Part shown: positions 15,672-24,341 of the stretch, piece by piece
Layout: every line of letters starts with the position of its first letter
How positions within the stretch are numbered: the stretch's first letter is position 1
Assembly (NCBI GenBank): GCA_903879915.1
Contig: CAIRNJ010000097.1
Coordinates: 1 to 39,586, forward strand
Length of the DNA stretch: 39,586 bases
Direction of reading: 5' to 3'
Source of the DNA: an uncultured Elusimicrobia bacterium
Lineage (GTDB): Bacteria; Elusimicrobiota; Elusimicrobia; Elusimicrobiales; UBA9959
The notes under the pieces: generated by a model
The model's input: only the letters and a program-made list of their open reading frames with translations
Databases searched by the model: none
What the model was told of the DNA's origin: nothing
Program-made: the position numbers and the translations under genes

Positions 15672-17981
15672 ATGGACGCTACAAAACTTAAGGTGGTCAA
15701 CAAGCCGGTGACGAAGATGGACGCCCTGGGCCTGGCCTGCGGCGAGCCGGCCTTTACGGACGATATGGATTTCAACGGCCTGCTCCACGCGAAGCTCCTG
15801 TGGAGCCCGCACGCGCACGCGCGGATAAAGAAAATAGACGTTTCCGAGGCGCTGAAGGTGCCCGGCGTGAAGGCCGTGCTGACCTACGAGGACCTGCCGC
15901 GCGTGCCGCATACCACCGCCGGCCAGGGCTACCCGGAGCCGTCGCCGTACGACACCTACACGCTGGACAATAAAGTGCGCTACGTGGGCGACCGCGTGGC
16001 CGCGGTGGCGGCCGAGACCATCGAAGCCGCGCATGAGGCCGTGCTGAAGATAAAAGTGGACTACGAGATACTGCCCGCCGTGCTGAACACCTTCGACGCC
16101 ATGAAGGACGGCGCCCCGGTGATCCACGACGAGGAGGATTCCAAGAACATCCCCGACGCGCGGCATAACATCGCCGCCAAATTCGATTTCGAGGTGAAGA
16201 ACGGCGAATGGTTCAAGGAAGCGGACCACGTGTTCGAGCACAGCTGGACCATTCCTTACCTGCAGCACTGCGCCATCGAGCCGCATATTTCCATAGCCTA
16301 TTTCGACAACACCGGCCGGCTGGTGCTGCGCACCTCCACGCAGGTGCCTTTCCACGTGCGCCGCATCGTGGCGCAGGCGCTGAAGATACCGGTAAAGAGC
16401 ATCCGCGTGATAAAGCCCCGCATAGGCGGCGGCTTCGGCTCCAAGCAGGAAGTGCTGGAAGACATCGTGGCCGCGCTGGCGCTGAAGACCGGCAAGCCCG
16501 TCAAGCTGGAATATACGCGCAAGGAAACCTTTATCTCGTCGCGCACCCGCCACCCGGCCACCTGCCGCATGAAGGCCGGCGTAAAAAAGGACGGCACCAT
16601 AACCGACGCCGAGATGGAGATAACGCTCAACACCGGCGCCTACGGCTCCCACGCGCTCACCGTGATGATGTGCTCCGGTTCGCACACCATCCCGATGTAC
16701 CGCGTTAAGAACAATATCCGCTTCATAGGCCGCAGCGTGTACACCAATATGCCCGTGGCCGGGGCCTACCGCGGCTACGGCGCCACGCAGGGCTTCTTCG
16801 CCTGGGAATGCCTGATGGACATTATGGCGGCCAAGATCGGCATGGACCCCGTGGAGTTCCGCCGGATGAACTATATAAAGCTCGGCGAGGGCTCGCCGGT
16901 GTTCAAAGCCATGGGCGAAGGCCGTGAGGGCGTGGAACAGGTGATCACTTCCACCGGCCTGTTCGAGGCCATACAGAAAGGCGTGGACGAAATAAAGTGG
17001 GCCGAGAAGAAAGCGAAGTACGCCGGCCAGACCGGCCCCGTCCGCCGCGGCGTGGGCGTGGCCTGCATGATGCAGGGTTCCGGCATCCCCGAAGTGGACA
17101 TGGCCTCCGCCACCATGAAGATGAACGAGGACGGCTCGTTCAACCTGCTGGTGGGCGCGGCCGACCTGGGCACCGGGTCCGACACTATACTCGCCCAGAT
17201 AGCGGCCGAAGTGCTGGGCATCAAGGCCGACGACATAATAGTTACCTCTTCCGATACCGACATCACGCCGTTCGACGTGGGCGCCTACGCCTCGTCGACC
17301 ACGTTCATCTCCGGCGGCGCGGTGAAGAAGACCGCCGAGAGGGTGCGGGACATGATCATAGAGGTGGCGGCGAAGATCCTCGACCAGAAGAAAGAGGACC
17401 TGCGCCTGGAGGGCGGCAAAGTGGTGGCCGCGGACGGCGCCTCCTGCTCCCTGTCCGAAGTGGCCAACACTTCGCTCTACTATTATAACCAGCACCAGAT
17501 AACGGCTTCCGCCTCGCATTTCGCCCATACCTCCCCGCCGCCTTTCCAGGCGAACTTCGCCGACGTGGAAGTGGACACCGGGACCGGCAAGATAAAGATA
17601 CTGGATTACGTCTCGTGCGTGGATTGCGGCACGGCCATCAACCCGCAGCTGGCCGAGGGCCAGAACGACGGCGCGGTGGTCAACGGCATCAGCCATACGC
17701 TCTCCGAGGAGATGGAGTTCTCCTCCAACGGCACGCCGCTCAACGCCAGCTTCCGCCGCTACAAGATACTTTCGGCCGCCGACACGCCCCCGGTGCGCAC
17801 TTTCATAATCCCCACCTGGGAGCCAAACGGGCCTTTCGGTGCCAAATCTGTATCCGAGATAGGCATCAACGGCCCGCTGCCGGCGGTGGCCAACGCTGTC
17901 TATAATGCCTGCGGCATCTGGCTGTTCGACGCGCCGTTCACGCCGGACAAAGTGCTGGCGGCGCTTAAAAAAAAGGGCTGA
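15672..17981 (+). CDS. Xanthine dehydrogenase-family molybdopterin-binding subunit (enzyme 2)
   Basis: A 769-aa large subunit. Motifs in order are IGGGFGSKQE near residue 255, GAYRGYGATQG near 365, DLGTGSDTILAQIAAE near 500 and GAKSVSEIGINGPLPAVANAV near 725, with Glu729 in the position of the catalytic base. The DLGTGSDT and AKSVSEIG wording resembles bacterial XdhA-type subunits more than CO dehydrogenase, whose AYRCSFR loop is absent. It should hydroxylate a purine or related N-heterocycle using the MCD cofactor made by the MocA and XdhC homologues. It is clearly diverged from the enzyme 1 large subunit (FRGFGQPQ versus YRGYGATQ), so the two probably act on different substrates or successive steps. 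GGGAG lies upstream of the ATG. Confidence 0.92.
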   Translation: MDATKLKVVNKPVTKMDALGLACGEPAFTDDMDFNGLLHAKLLWSPHAHARIKKIDVSEALKVPGVKAVLTYEDLPRVPHTTAGQGYPEPSPYDTYTLDNKVRYVGDRVAAVAAETIEAAHEAVLKIKVDYEILPAVLNTFDAMKDGAPVIHDEEDSKNIPDARHNIAAKFDFEVKNGEWFKEADHVFEHSWTIPYLQHCAIEPHISIAYFDNTGRLVLRTSTQVPFHVRRIVAQALKIPVKSIRVIKPRIGGGFGSKQEVLEDIVAALALKTGKPVKLEYTRKETFISSRTRHPATCRMKAGVKKDGTITDAEMEITLNTGAYGSHALTVMMCSGSHTIPMYRVKNNIRFIGRSVYTNMPVAGAYRGYGATQGFFAWECLMDIMAAKIGMDPVEFRRMNYIKLGEGSPVFKAMGEGREGVEQVITSTGLFEAIQKGVDEIKWAEKKAKYAGQTGPVRRGVGVACMMQGSGIPEVDMASATMKMNEDGSFNLLVGAADLGTGSDTILAQIAAEVLGIKADDIIVTSSDTDITPFDVGAYASSTTFISGGAVKKTAERVRDMIIEVAAKILDQKKEDLRLEGGKVVAADGASCSLSEVANTSLYYYNQHQITASASHFAHTSPPPFQANFADVEVDTGTGKIKILDYVSCVDCGTAINPQLAEGQNDGAVVNGISHTLSEEMEFSSNGTPLNASFRRYKILSAADTPPVRTFIIPTWEPNGPFGAKSVSEIGINGPLPAVANAVYNACGIWLFDAPFTPDKVLAALKKKG

Positions 17982-17987
17982 ACGCGC

Positions 17988-19724
17988 TTGAAAAATAAAA
18001 TACTGCCGGGCCTGGCCGCGGCGGCCGTGGCCTGGCACCTGTTCGCCGGCATAGCTTCCATACGCTCCGCCGCGCCTGCCGCCGGAGAGCCCGCCCAGCT
18101 GGCCGGCGGCTACGCCTGCCTGGCGACCGGCAGCTGCCTGATGAACGCCGCGCAATACCCGCGGCTGGCGGAGATGCTGTCCGCCCTGCCGCTGGCGGCG
18201 CTCAAGCCCCGAAGTTTTATCTCCCACCCGTATTTCGCCAACGTCATGCCGCACGCTTTCGGCGACCTGTTCCTGTACCAGAATTCGGTGCCGGCCGAGC
18301 GCCTGCTCAATACCTCGCGCTATTTCACTTTCTTTCTCTGGACCTTCCTGTTTATATTATTCCTTTATATCCTGGCGGCGGGCCTGGGCGGCACTGACGC
18401 GGCGCTGGCGGCCGTTATTATCTTCTGCTTTATGCCGGTTTTTCTGGCCGGCGATACTCTTGCCGCGCCGGAGCCGGCCGCAGGGGCGTTCTTCCTGGGG
18501 GCTATCGCGGCCGCTTTCCGTTCCTGCCGCCAGCCGGCCGCCGCGGCGGTCCATAAAAAGAAGTCCCGCCCGGGCGAGGTCCGCTCTTTGTTCCGCTGGG
18601 CGGTTTTAGCCGGCATCCTGGCGGGCCTGGCCATGGCTTCCGGGTTCAGCATGATATTGCTTGCGCCGCTTATAGCGGGTCTGTGGCTGGCGGACGCTTA
18701 TCTGAACAGGGGGCTGAGGCCGGGGCGCGCAGCCTGGTACACGGCGGTTTTCGTGGCGCAAGCCGCTTTTATTGTGGCCCTGGTCTACCGGTTCCGGCCG
18801 GGGCTGTACCTGGAAGGATTTTCTGCCGCTCTGTCCGGGCTCGGGCAGGCCCGTTCCTGTTTTGTCTGGGGGCATTATCCTACTGGCGGCGCATGGTGGG
18901 CCCTGCCGCTGGCTTTCGCCGTAAAAACTCCGCTGGCGGTGCTCTTCCTGGCCGGCGCCGGCATTGCCGCCTGCTTTAAAAAGAACCGGGGATTTCTGCT
19001 CTGGGCCGCCGTTCCGCCCGCGGTCTATTTCGGAGTGCTGGCCGGTACCGCGCGGCCGGATTACGGGCGGCTGCTGCCGGTCATGCCTTTCGTGGCCCTG
19101 GCGGCAGGGTTGGGTACCGACCGCATAATTAAGGAACGTAAATATTATCTTGCGGCCGCGGGCTTTTTACTTTCACTGTGCTGGGGCTTTTTAATGCTCC
19201 GTACGTACCCGCATTACCCGGCGTATTTCAACGAGCTGGCGAGCGGCCCGGCCGGCGGGTACAGGTTCTTCGTGGATTCAGCCCTGGACCGGGGCCAGGA
19301 GATAAAGACGCTGGCGGCTTATCTGGAACGGGAGGGGAACCCGCCGGTAATTCTTTCGTATTTCGGCGCGGCCCGCCCGGAGAGTTACGGCATCAGGTAC
19401 GTGCCGCTGGAAACCGCGGCGTATATAGAGCTGGCAGGTTCAGGGGCTTCCGTCTGTGCCGCCGCTCAGGAGGACGGCGGCATGAAAAAACTATTGCTGG
19501 CCGTTTCCGCCACTAACCTGCAGGGGGCTTATTCCCCAGATAAAGAAACTTTCGCCTGGCTGAAGGCCAGGAAACCTGTTTTTACAGCCGGCTATGCTAT
19601 TTTCCTTTACGACCTCACCGCCGACCGTGACGGCCTGGAGCGCACGGCCGCGCTGTTCGACCGTGAAGGCCGCAACGCCGAGGCCGACTGCCTCTATAAA
19701 CGCGCGGGTGCGGCCGAGCGCTGA
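17988..19724 (+). CDS. GT-C family membrane glycosyltransferase (PMT/ArnT-like)
   Basis: A 578-aa polytopic membrane protein with about ten hydrophobic segments between residues 5 and 410. Near residue 405-440 it reads YFNELASGPAGGYRFFVDSALDRGQ, a stretch characteristic of lipid-carrier-dependent GT39/PMT_2-type glycosyltransferases, in which the usual form is DSNLDWGQD. Such enzymes move a sugar from a polyprenyl carrier to a lipid, glycan or protein outside the cytoplasmic membrane. The likely start is a TTG at 17988, six bases after the Mo-subunit stop. No ATG is nearby, so the start is uncertain. A 6-bp hairpin with the TGA stop in its loop (19716-19731) ends the gene. Acceptor and donor are unknown. 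Confidence 0.75.
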   Translation: MKNKILPGLAAAAVAWHLFAGIASIRSAAPAAGEPAQLAGGYACLATGSCLMNAAQYPRLAEMLSALPLAALKPRSFISHPYFANVMPHAFGDLFLYQNSVPAERLLNTSRYFTFFLWTFLFILFLYILAAGLGGTDAALAAVIIFCFMPVFLAGDTLAAPEPAAGAFFLGAIAAAFRSCRQPAAAAVHKKKSRPGEVRSLFRWAVLAGILAGLAMASGFSMILLAPLIAGLWLADAYLNRGLRPGRAAWYTAVFVAQAAFIVALVYRFRPGLYLEGFSAALSGLGQARSCFVWGHYPTGGAWWALPLAFAVKTPLAVLFLAGAGIAACFKKNRGFLLWAAVPPAVYFGVLAGTARPDYGRLLPVMPFVALAAGLGTDRIIKERKYYLAAAGFLLSLCWGFLMLRTYPHYPAYFNELASGPAGGYRFFVDSALDRGQEIKTLAAYLEREGNPPVILSYFGAARPESYGIRYVPLETAAYIELAGSGASVCAAAQEDGGMKKLLLAVSATNLQGAYSPDKETFAWLKARKPVFTAGYAIFLYDLTADRDGLERTAALFDREGRNAEADCLYKRAGAAER

Positions 19725-19912
19725 AGCGCTCAATTACCGGACTAGTGCGCGGCCAGTGGTGTCTGGCAGTACCCTATCTGCGCCTTAATGCCCAAATCTC
19801 AAGAAGCTTTTGGCCGGGCCCGGGTGGGCCGTAAGAACTCTTCAACTATTCGTCTAATTTAGTAGACTATTCTTAACGGGCAGTAGAATTTGCGTGTAAG
19901 GCCTGGCGTATT
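19725..19912. promoter_or_regulatory. Intergenic region before the TolC operon with an inverted repeat
   Basis: This 188-bp gap is the longest in the + strand block and is more AT-rich near its right end. GTCTA at 19852-19856 and TAGAC at 19863-19867 form an inverted repeat with a 6-bp centre, each flanked by TATTC. A weak promoter reading is TTCAAC (19841) - 16 bp - TAGACT (19863), which would put the repeat over the core promoter as an operator. Both calls rest on sequence shape only. The rest of the region shows nothing I recognise. The TolC homologue lacks a strong ribosome binding site. Confidence 0.25.
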
Positions 19913-21205
19913 ATGAAAAAATTTCTGGTGCCGGCTCTGTGCTCCTTCCTTTTTTCTGTGCCATGCGCGGCGGCGCCTTTTACGCCGAAAGCGTACATCA
20001 AGGCCGCGCTCGACGCCTCGCTGACCATGCGCAGGTCCGAGCAGACCTTCAGGCAGGCCGAGAACAACTATAAGAACACCATCCTGGACGCGGCGCTGCC
20101 AGCGTTCACTTTCAGCATGTCGGATACTTTTTACGGCGACCAGCGGACGGCGCCGCGCCTGAGCCGCGGCGACGTGGATTCCAGGCTGTCCGCGGCATGG
20201 AACCTGTACGATTCCGCCGCCGGGCCGCTGTATAAAGTAAGAACGGCCAAGCTGGATTTTGAATCCGCCAGGCTCGTCCATCTTATCGCCCGGCAGAACG
20301 AGGCCGTAAAGGCGCTCAACCGTTTTTACTCGCTGTATTCGGCGCAGCAGAAGATAAGCATCGCCAAGATGAACCTGGAATCGCGCGAGCGCCAGTACAA
20401 AGACACCAACGAACAGTACCAGTCGGGTACGCGCAGCAAAATAGAAGTGACGCAGAGCGAAGGCGACAAGCTGCAGAGCGAGCTGGCGCTGGCGCAGGCC
20501 GAAGCCGCCGAGCGCAAAGCGCTGATGGCCTTCAACGAACTGATAGACGCCGAGCCGGACGCGCAGCAGGAAGTGCAGGTCAGCACCCAATCGGTCAATA
20601 TAGCGTTGCCGCTGCCCAAAGAGGACGTGGCCAGGGCGCTGGAGAACAATTTAGGCCTGCGGCAGCAGCGGCTGACGCTGGACAAGACCAGGCTTTCCAC
20701 CCGCTCCGGCAGCCTGTCGAATTACCCGCGGGTTAAAGTGGACGCCGCCTGGGGCAAGTCGGCCCTGGGGATACTGGGCACTAAAAGCGGTTCCTGGAGC
20801 GGCAACCCGTCCTACGGCCTGGGAGCCACTTTGAGCTTTCCGTTCGGCTTCGCCGGCGTGCAGAACTACCGCGAGCTGGATACGCAGAAAGCCGTGCTGG
20901 AGGCAGCCGAGCTCGAGCTTAAGAATTCCGTCCGCGCGCTGAAGACCAGCGTGCTGTCCGCGCAGAACGATATAGCGCTGCAGGTTAAATCCCGCCAGCT
21001 GCTGGAGTTCCAGGTGAACGCGCAGAAGGACGCCACGGACAACCTGCTTACCGAGTATTCGGTGGGCAACGCCGCTTTTCTGCAGCTGGACAGTTCTCAG
21101 ACCAAGCTGCTGGACGCCAGCAACAGCCAGATAACCGCCCTCAACGACCTGGACCTGGCGCTGGCGGGCTACAAGGTGCTGCTGGGCGAGAGTTTTTGGG
21201 AGTGA
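19913..21205 (+). CDS. TolC-family outer-membrane efflux protein
   Basis: A 430-aa protein with a signal peptide (MKKFLVPALCSFLFSVPCAA). It has two repeats of long amphipathic helices rich in Ala, Gln, Glu and Leu (about 30-215 and 235-425), as in OEP/TolC proteins. Typical short stretches are YKNTILDAALPAF, the QYKDTNEQYQSGTRSKIEVTQ turn, and the second-repeat version LLTEYSVGNAAFLQLDSSQ. Three copies would make the outer-membrane channel and periplasmic tunnel. The membrane-fusion, ATPase and permease genes follow without gaps, so this is the exit duct of a MacAB-type exporter. The start ATG has a poor Shine-Dalgarno match. Confidence 0.9.
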   Translation: MKKFLVPALCSFLFSVPCAAAPFTPKAYIKAALDASLTMRRSEQTFRQAENNYKNTILDAALPAFTFSMSDTFYGDQRTAPRLSRGDVDSRLSAAWNLYDSAAGPLYKVRTAKLDFESARLVHLIARQNEAVKALNRFYSLYSAQQKISIAKMNLESRERQYKDTNEQYQSGTRSKIEVTQSEGDKLQSELALAQAEAAERKALMAFNELIDAEPDAQQEVQVSTQSVNIALPLPKEDVARALENNLGLRQQRLTLDKTRLSTRSGSLSNYPRVKVDAAWGKSALGILGTKSGSWSGNPSYGLGATLSFPFGFAGVQNYRELDTQKAVLEAAELELKNSVRALKTSVLSAQNDIALQVKSRQLLEFQVNAQKDATDNLLTEYSVGNAAFLQLDSSQTKLLDASNSQITALNDLDLALAGYKVLLGESFWE

Positions 21206-21207
21206 CT

Positions 21208-22131
21208 ATGAAAAGAATTGTAAAACCGACGATCTGGATAGTGGTCCTGGCGCTGCTGGGCGCCGGGGGGTACGCCGGGTACGTCCGGTACAAGAAAATG
21301 TCCATACGCCCGGATATCGCGGATTTTCTGCGCACCGTCACCAAAGGCGACCTGAAGCTGGACATGGAGGAGTCGGGCGAGCTGGTGTCCCGCGACACGG
21401 TGGACGTTTTCCCGCCCAGCAAAGGTTTTATCGTCGAGATAGTCAAGAAAGAAGGCGAGTACGTGGAGAAGAACGAGAAGATCATGATGTTCAAGGGCGG
21501 GGAGCGCATAGATTCCACCCAGTACGTGCCGGTGCCCATAGTGGCTTCCCGCTCCGGCCTGCTCACCCGCTGCATCAGCCGCTACGGCCAGAGCGACGAC
21601 GAGGTGCGCGAGGGCAAGCGCGTGGACAGCGCCGGCACCTGCGTGACCCGCATAGTGGACATGAAATCCCTGGCGGTGAACCTGAAGATCAGCGAGCTGG
21701 ACATCTTCAAGCTGAAGCTGGGCATGCCCGTCTCCATCACCTTCACCTCCATTCCCGGCGAGAAATTCACCGGCAAGGTGGACGTGATAGCGCCCATGGC
21801 CGAGACCAAGTCCAGCAACTGGGGCGGCGGCGGCTCCAAGGTTTTCCGCGTGGTGATAAACATCGACAGGCCCACGCTGAAGATGCGCGTAGGTATGAGC
21901 TCGGTGGTGACCGCCAACATGCAGGCGAAGAAGAACGTGCTCAAAGCGCCCATCGAAACCCTTTTTCAGGAAGGGCTGAACCATTTCGTGTACCGCCAGC
22001 TGGACGGCTACAATGCCGAGAAGCTGGAAGTGTTCCCCGGCTTGCGCTCGGAAGCCGAGGTTGAGCTGGTCGGCGGCAGCGTGAAGCCCGGGGACAAGCT
22101 GTTCACCGCCGTGCCGGAGACGCTTAAATAG
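21208..22131 (+). CDS. Membrane-fusion (periplasmic adaptor) protein, MacA-like
   Basis: A 307-aa protein anchored by an N-terminal membrane segment (residues ~7-25, IWIVVLALLGAGGYAGYV). Residues 55-95 resemble the first half of a lipoyl/barrel-sandwich domain (VDVFPPSKGFIVEIVKKEGEYVEKNEKI), and the second half follows directly near 110. The long alpha-helical hairpin of MacA is therefore missing or very short. A beta-barrel domain (LKISELDIFKLKLGMPVSI) and a C-terminal domain follow. It should join the MacB permease to TolC. ATG 21208 has GGGAG five bases upstream; a TTG at 21196 inside the tolC frame is not needed. The gene abuts the ATPase gene with no spacer. Confidence 0.85.
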   Translation: MKRIVKPTIWIVVLALLGAGGYAGYVRYKKMSIRPDIADFLRTVTKGDLKLDMEESGELVSRDTVDVFPPSKGFIVEIVKKEGEYVEKNEKIMMFKGGERIDSTQYVPVPIVASRSGLLTRCISRYGQSDDEVREGKRVDSAGTCVTRIVDMKSLAVNLKISELDIFKLKLGMPVSITFTSIPGEKFTGKVDVIAPMAETKSSNWGGGGSKVFRVVINIDRPTLKMRVGMSSVVTANMQAKKNVLKAPIETLFQEGLNHFVYRQLDGYNAEKLEVFPGLRSEAEVELVGGSVKPGDKLFTAVPETLK

Positions 22132-22797
22132 ATGAGCATAAGGTGCGTCGATCTTATCAAGACCTACGAGGGCGGCAAGGCCGGCTGGCCGGCCCTGCGC
22201 GGCGTTTCGTTCGAGATAAAGGCGGGAGAGTTCGTGGCCGTCACCGGGCATTCCGGCTGCGGCAAATCCACCCTGCTCAACATCATAGGCCTGCTCGACG
22301 AGCCCACCGCCGGGCAGTACGAGTTCAACGGGCGCAACGTCCTTTCCATGTCCGACCAGGAGCGCTCCGGGGCGCGGCTGGGGGAGATAGGTTTCGTGTT
22401 CCAGGCTTTTCATCTGCTCAACCGCCTGTCCGCCCTCGGCAACGTTTGCCTGCCGCTGATGTACGCCGGAGCCGACTCCGCCGAGATGAAAGAGCGCGCT
22501 GCCGCGCTGCTGCATAAGGTGGGGCTGAAAGGCAAAGAGCGCAAGACCCCGCTGGAGCTGTCCGGCGGCGAGCGCCAGCGCGTGGCCATAGCGCGGGCGC
22601 TGGCCAATTCCCCAAAGCTGCTGCTCGCCGACGAGCCCACCGGCAACCTGGATTCCGTTTCCAGCCGCGAGATAGTGGACATGCTGTTCGGGCTCAACGC
22701 CGAGGGCATCACCGTGGTGATGGTCACGCATGACAAGGAGATCTCCGCCAGGGCCAGGCGCAATATACGGCTGCGCGACGGGAGACTGGAAGAATGA
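22132..22797 (+). CDS. ABC transporter ATP-binding protein, MacB/LolD type
   Basis: A 221-aa ATPase with Walker A (GHSGCGKST, near residue 38), Q-loop (FVFQAFHLL), signature LSGGERQR (near 143), Walker B (LLLADEPTGNLD) and H-loop (VTHDKE). The QAFHLLNRLSALGNVCLPLMY wording is typical of the MacB/LolD group, which powers periplasmic mechanotransmission rather than membrane-crossing transport. Its start directly follows the adaptor stop (TAGATG), and its stop overlaps the permease start by 4 bp. The substrate is not evident: a lipid, peptide or antibiotic are all possible. Confidence 0.95.
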   Translation: MSIRCVDLIKTYEGGKAGWPALRGVSFEIKAGEFVAVTGHSGCGKSTLLNIIGLLDEPTAGQYEFNGRNVLSMSDQERSGARLGEIGFVFQAFHLLNRLSALGNVCLPLMYAGADSAEMKERAAALLHKVGLKGKERKTPLELSGGERQRVAIARALANSPKLLLADEPTGNLDSVSSREIVDMLFGLNAEGITVVMVTHDKEISARARRNIRLRDGRLEE

Positions 22798-24089
22798 GGG
22801 CGCTGCTCAACGCGGTAAAGACCGGCTTCGCCGAGATCTGGGCGCATAAGATGCGCTCCGTGCTGAGCTTTCTCGCCATCGCGGCCGGCTCCGTGGTCTT
22901 CATAGACGCCTTCTCCGCCATTTTCGCCACCTATGACCGGCTGGAAAAGCAGAAGGAAGTTTCCGGCATGGCGCGGCTCAAGATCACGCAGAACTACAGC
23001 CAGACCTACGCCTCCCCCGACGATTACGTGGCGCCTCCCGCCTTCACCTACGACGACGTGGTCAGCTTCAGGGAAAAAATGCCCGAGTTCTACATGGTCT
23101 CGCCCGAAGTGAAGGACTGGCACGACGTGGTGGAATACGACGGCCGGCGCATGGTGACGAACCTGATGGGCGTCACCCCCGAATGGATCAAGCGCGATTT
23201 CGTCTACAAGCTCAGGGGCCGCTTCATCGACTGGCACGACATCGAGAACAAACTGAGGGTCTGCGTGCTGATGCGCAAAAGCGCGCCGCCGCCCACCAAC
23301 GGCTTCTTCAAAAGCATGATGAAAAAATGGAATTTCACCCAGGGGTTCGACACCCTGGTGGCGCATAACGACCTGCTGGGAAAAACGCTGAAGATAGAAG
23401 GGTTCACTTTTACGGTGGTCGGGATCCTCGAGGAACTTCCCTATTCCAAGCGCCCCAACATTATCCTGGGCTCTTCCGGGGACTACAAGGTGCTGGCGCC
23501 GCTCACCACCCTTTCGCATTTTAATTTCATCAGCCCCGGCCAGTCGCTGGACGTGAGCATCGACACAGGCGACGAAAAGACCTTCGACGAGTCCCTGCGG
23601 CGCATAAAGAACTTCCTGAAGATCCGCTACGGCGACGACGAATTCTTCATCATCGAGAACCAGCTGGAGCTTATCAGGGAGCGCATAGGGGACAGCATCA
23701 AGGCTTCGCTGGTCACGATCTCGCTGGGGATGCTGGCGTTCATCGCCGGCGGCATCGGCATCATGAACGTGACGCTGGCCACCGTGTTCGCGCGCACGAA
23801 GGAAATAGGCATACGCCGGGCCATCGGCGCCAGCCGCGGCGACATCATGCTGCAGTTCATCGTGGAAGCCGTGATGCTGGGGCTGATAGGCGGCGTGCTG
23901 GGCTCGGCCATCGGGTGGCTGTGGGGCGGGCCGGTAAAGATCATGGTCGGCATGGACCCGAGCGACATAAAAGCGTGGATGCCGCTGGTGTCGGTCTTCA
24001 TCGCCGTGCTGACGGCTTTCGTGTTCGCCATCTACCCCGCCTGGGTGGCCGCGGGCCTCAAGCCCGCCGACGCGCTGCGGGCGGAGTAG
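22794..24089 (+). CDS. MacB-type ABC transporter permease
   Basis: A 431-aa permease with the MacB plan: one N-terminal membrane helix (residues ~20-40), a large periplasmic domain (~45-300) and three C-terminal helices. The conserved stretch GGIGIMNVTLATVFARTKEIGIRRAIGASR (320-350) is the FtsX/MacB coupling region. The periplasmic domain is unusually basic and aromatic around residues 150-190 and carries a KSAPPPTNGFFKSMMKK insertion. It overlaps the ATPase gene by 4 bp, completing a four-gene TolC-MFP-ATPase-permease operon. Confidence 0.93.
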   Translation: MRALLNAVKTGFAEIWAHKMRSVLSFLAIAAGSVVFIDAFSAIFATYDRLEKQKEVSGMARLKITQNYSQTYASPDDYVAPPAFTYDDVVSFREKMPEFYMVSPEVKDWHDVVEYDGRRMVTNLMGVTPEWIKRDFVYKLRGRFIDWHDIENKLRVCVLMRKSAPPPTNGFFKSMMKKWNFTQGFDTLVAHNDLLGKTLKIEGFTFTVVGILEELPYSKRPNIILGSSGDYKVLAPLTTLSHFNFISPGQSLDVSIDTGDEKTFDESLRRIKNFLKIRYGDDEFFIIENQLELIRERIGDSIKASLVTISLGMLAFIAGGIGIMNVTLATVFARTKEIGIRRAIGASRGDIMLQFIVEAVMLGLIGGVLGSAIGWLWGGPVKIMVGMDPSDIKAWMPLVSVFIAVLTAFVFAIYPAWVAAGLKPADALRAE

Positions 24090-24102
24090 CCGGGGAGGGG
24101 AG

Positions 24103-24339
24103 ATGTTCAAAGAAATACTGCGGACTAAACTTTTCAGGGCCGGGGCGGCCCTGCTGGGCATAGGCGCCTCGCCGCTGCTGCTTTATATCCTTTACGAGCT
24201 GGTTTCAGGCAGTACCGGCGGCAATCCCATAGGGCTGGGGCTGCTGTTCTTCGTCTCTTTCTGGCCGGCGGTCATCCTGATGGGCCTGGGCGCGCTCTCA
24301 GGCGCGCGCCGCTGCAGGAACGGCGGCAAACCTTTATAA
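24103..24339 (+). CDS. Small membrane protein of unknown function
   Basis: A 78-aa protein with two hydrophobic segments (about 14-34 and 45-65) and short positively charged ends (MFKEILRTKLFR and RRCRNGGKPL). It has an excellent GGGGAGGGGAG site before the ATG and lies 13 bp after the permease gene and 2 bp before the glycosylase gene, so it is translated as part of this run. No family is recognised. It could be an accessory subunit of the exporter, but only position suggests this. Confidence 0.6.
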   Translation: MFKEILRTKLFRAGAALLGIGASPLLLYILYELVSGSTGGNPIGLGLLFFVSFWPAVILMGLGALSGARRCRNGGKPL

Positions 24340-24341
24340 CT

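Noticed and set aside
5857-17981. Selenocysteine (in-frame UGA) use in the hydroxylases
   Set aside because: All subunits read through at normal length without an internal stop, and no selenocysteine-type gene is in the window. A labile selenium cofactor remains possible but leaves no mark in these sequences.
15369-18254. A 961-codon open frame on the - strand opposite the enzyme 2 genes
   Set aside because: It lies antisense to a well-supported FeS subunit, Mo subunit and glycosyltransferase. Its translation is rich in His, Gly, Arg and Val with no domain, as expected for a shadow frame in GC-rich DNA.
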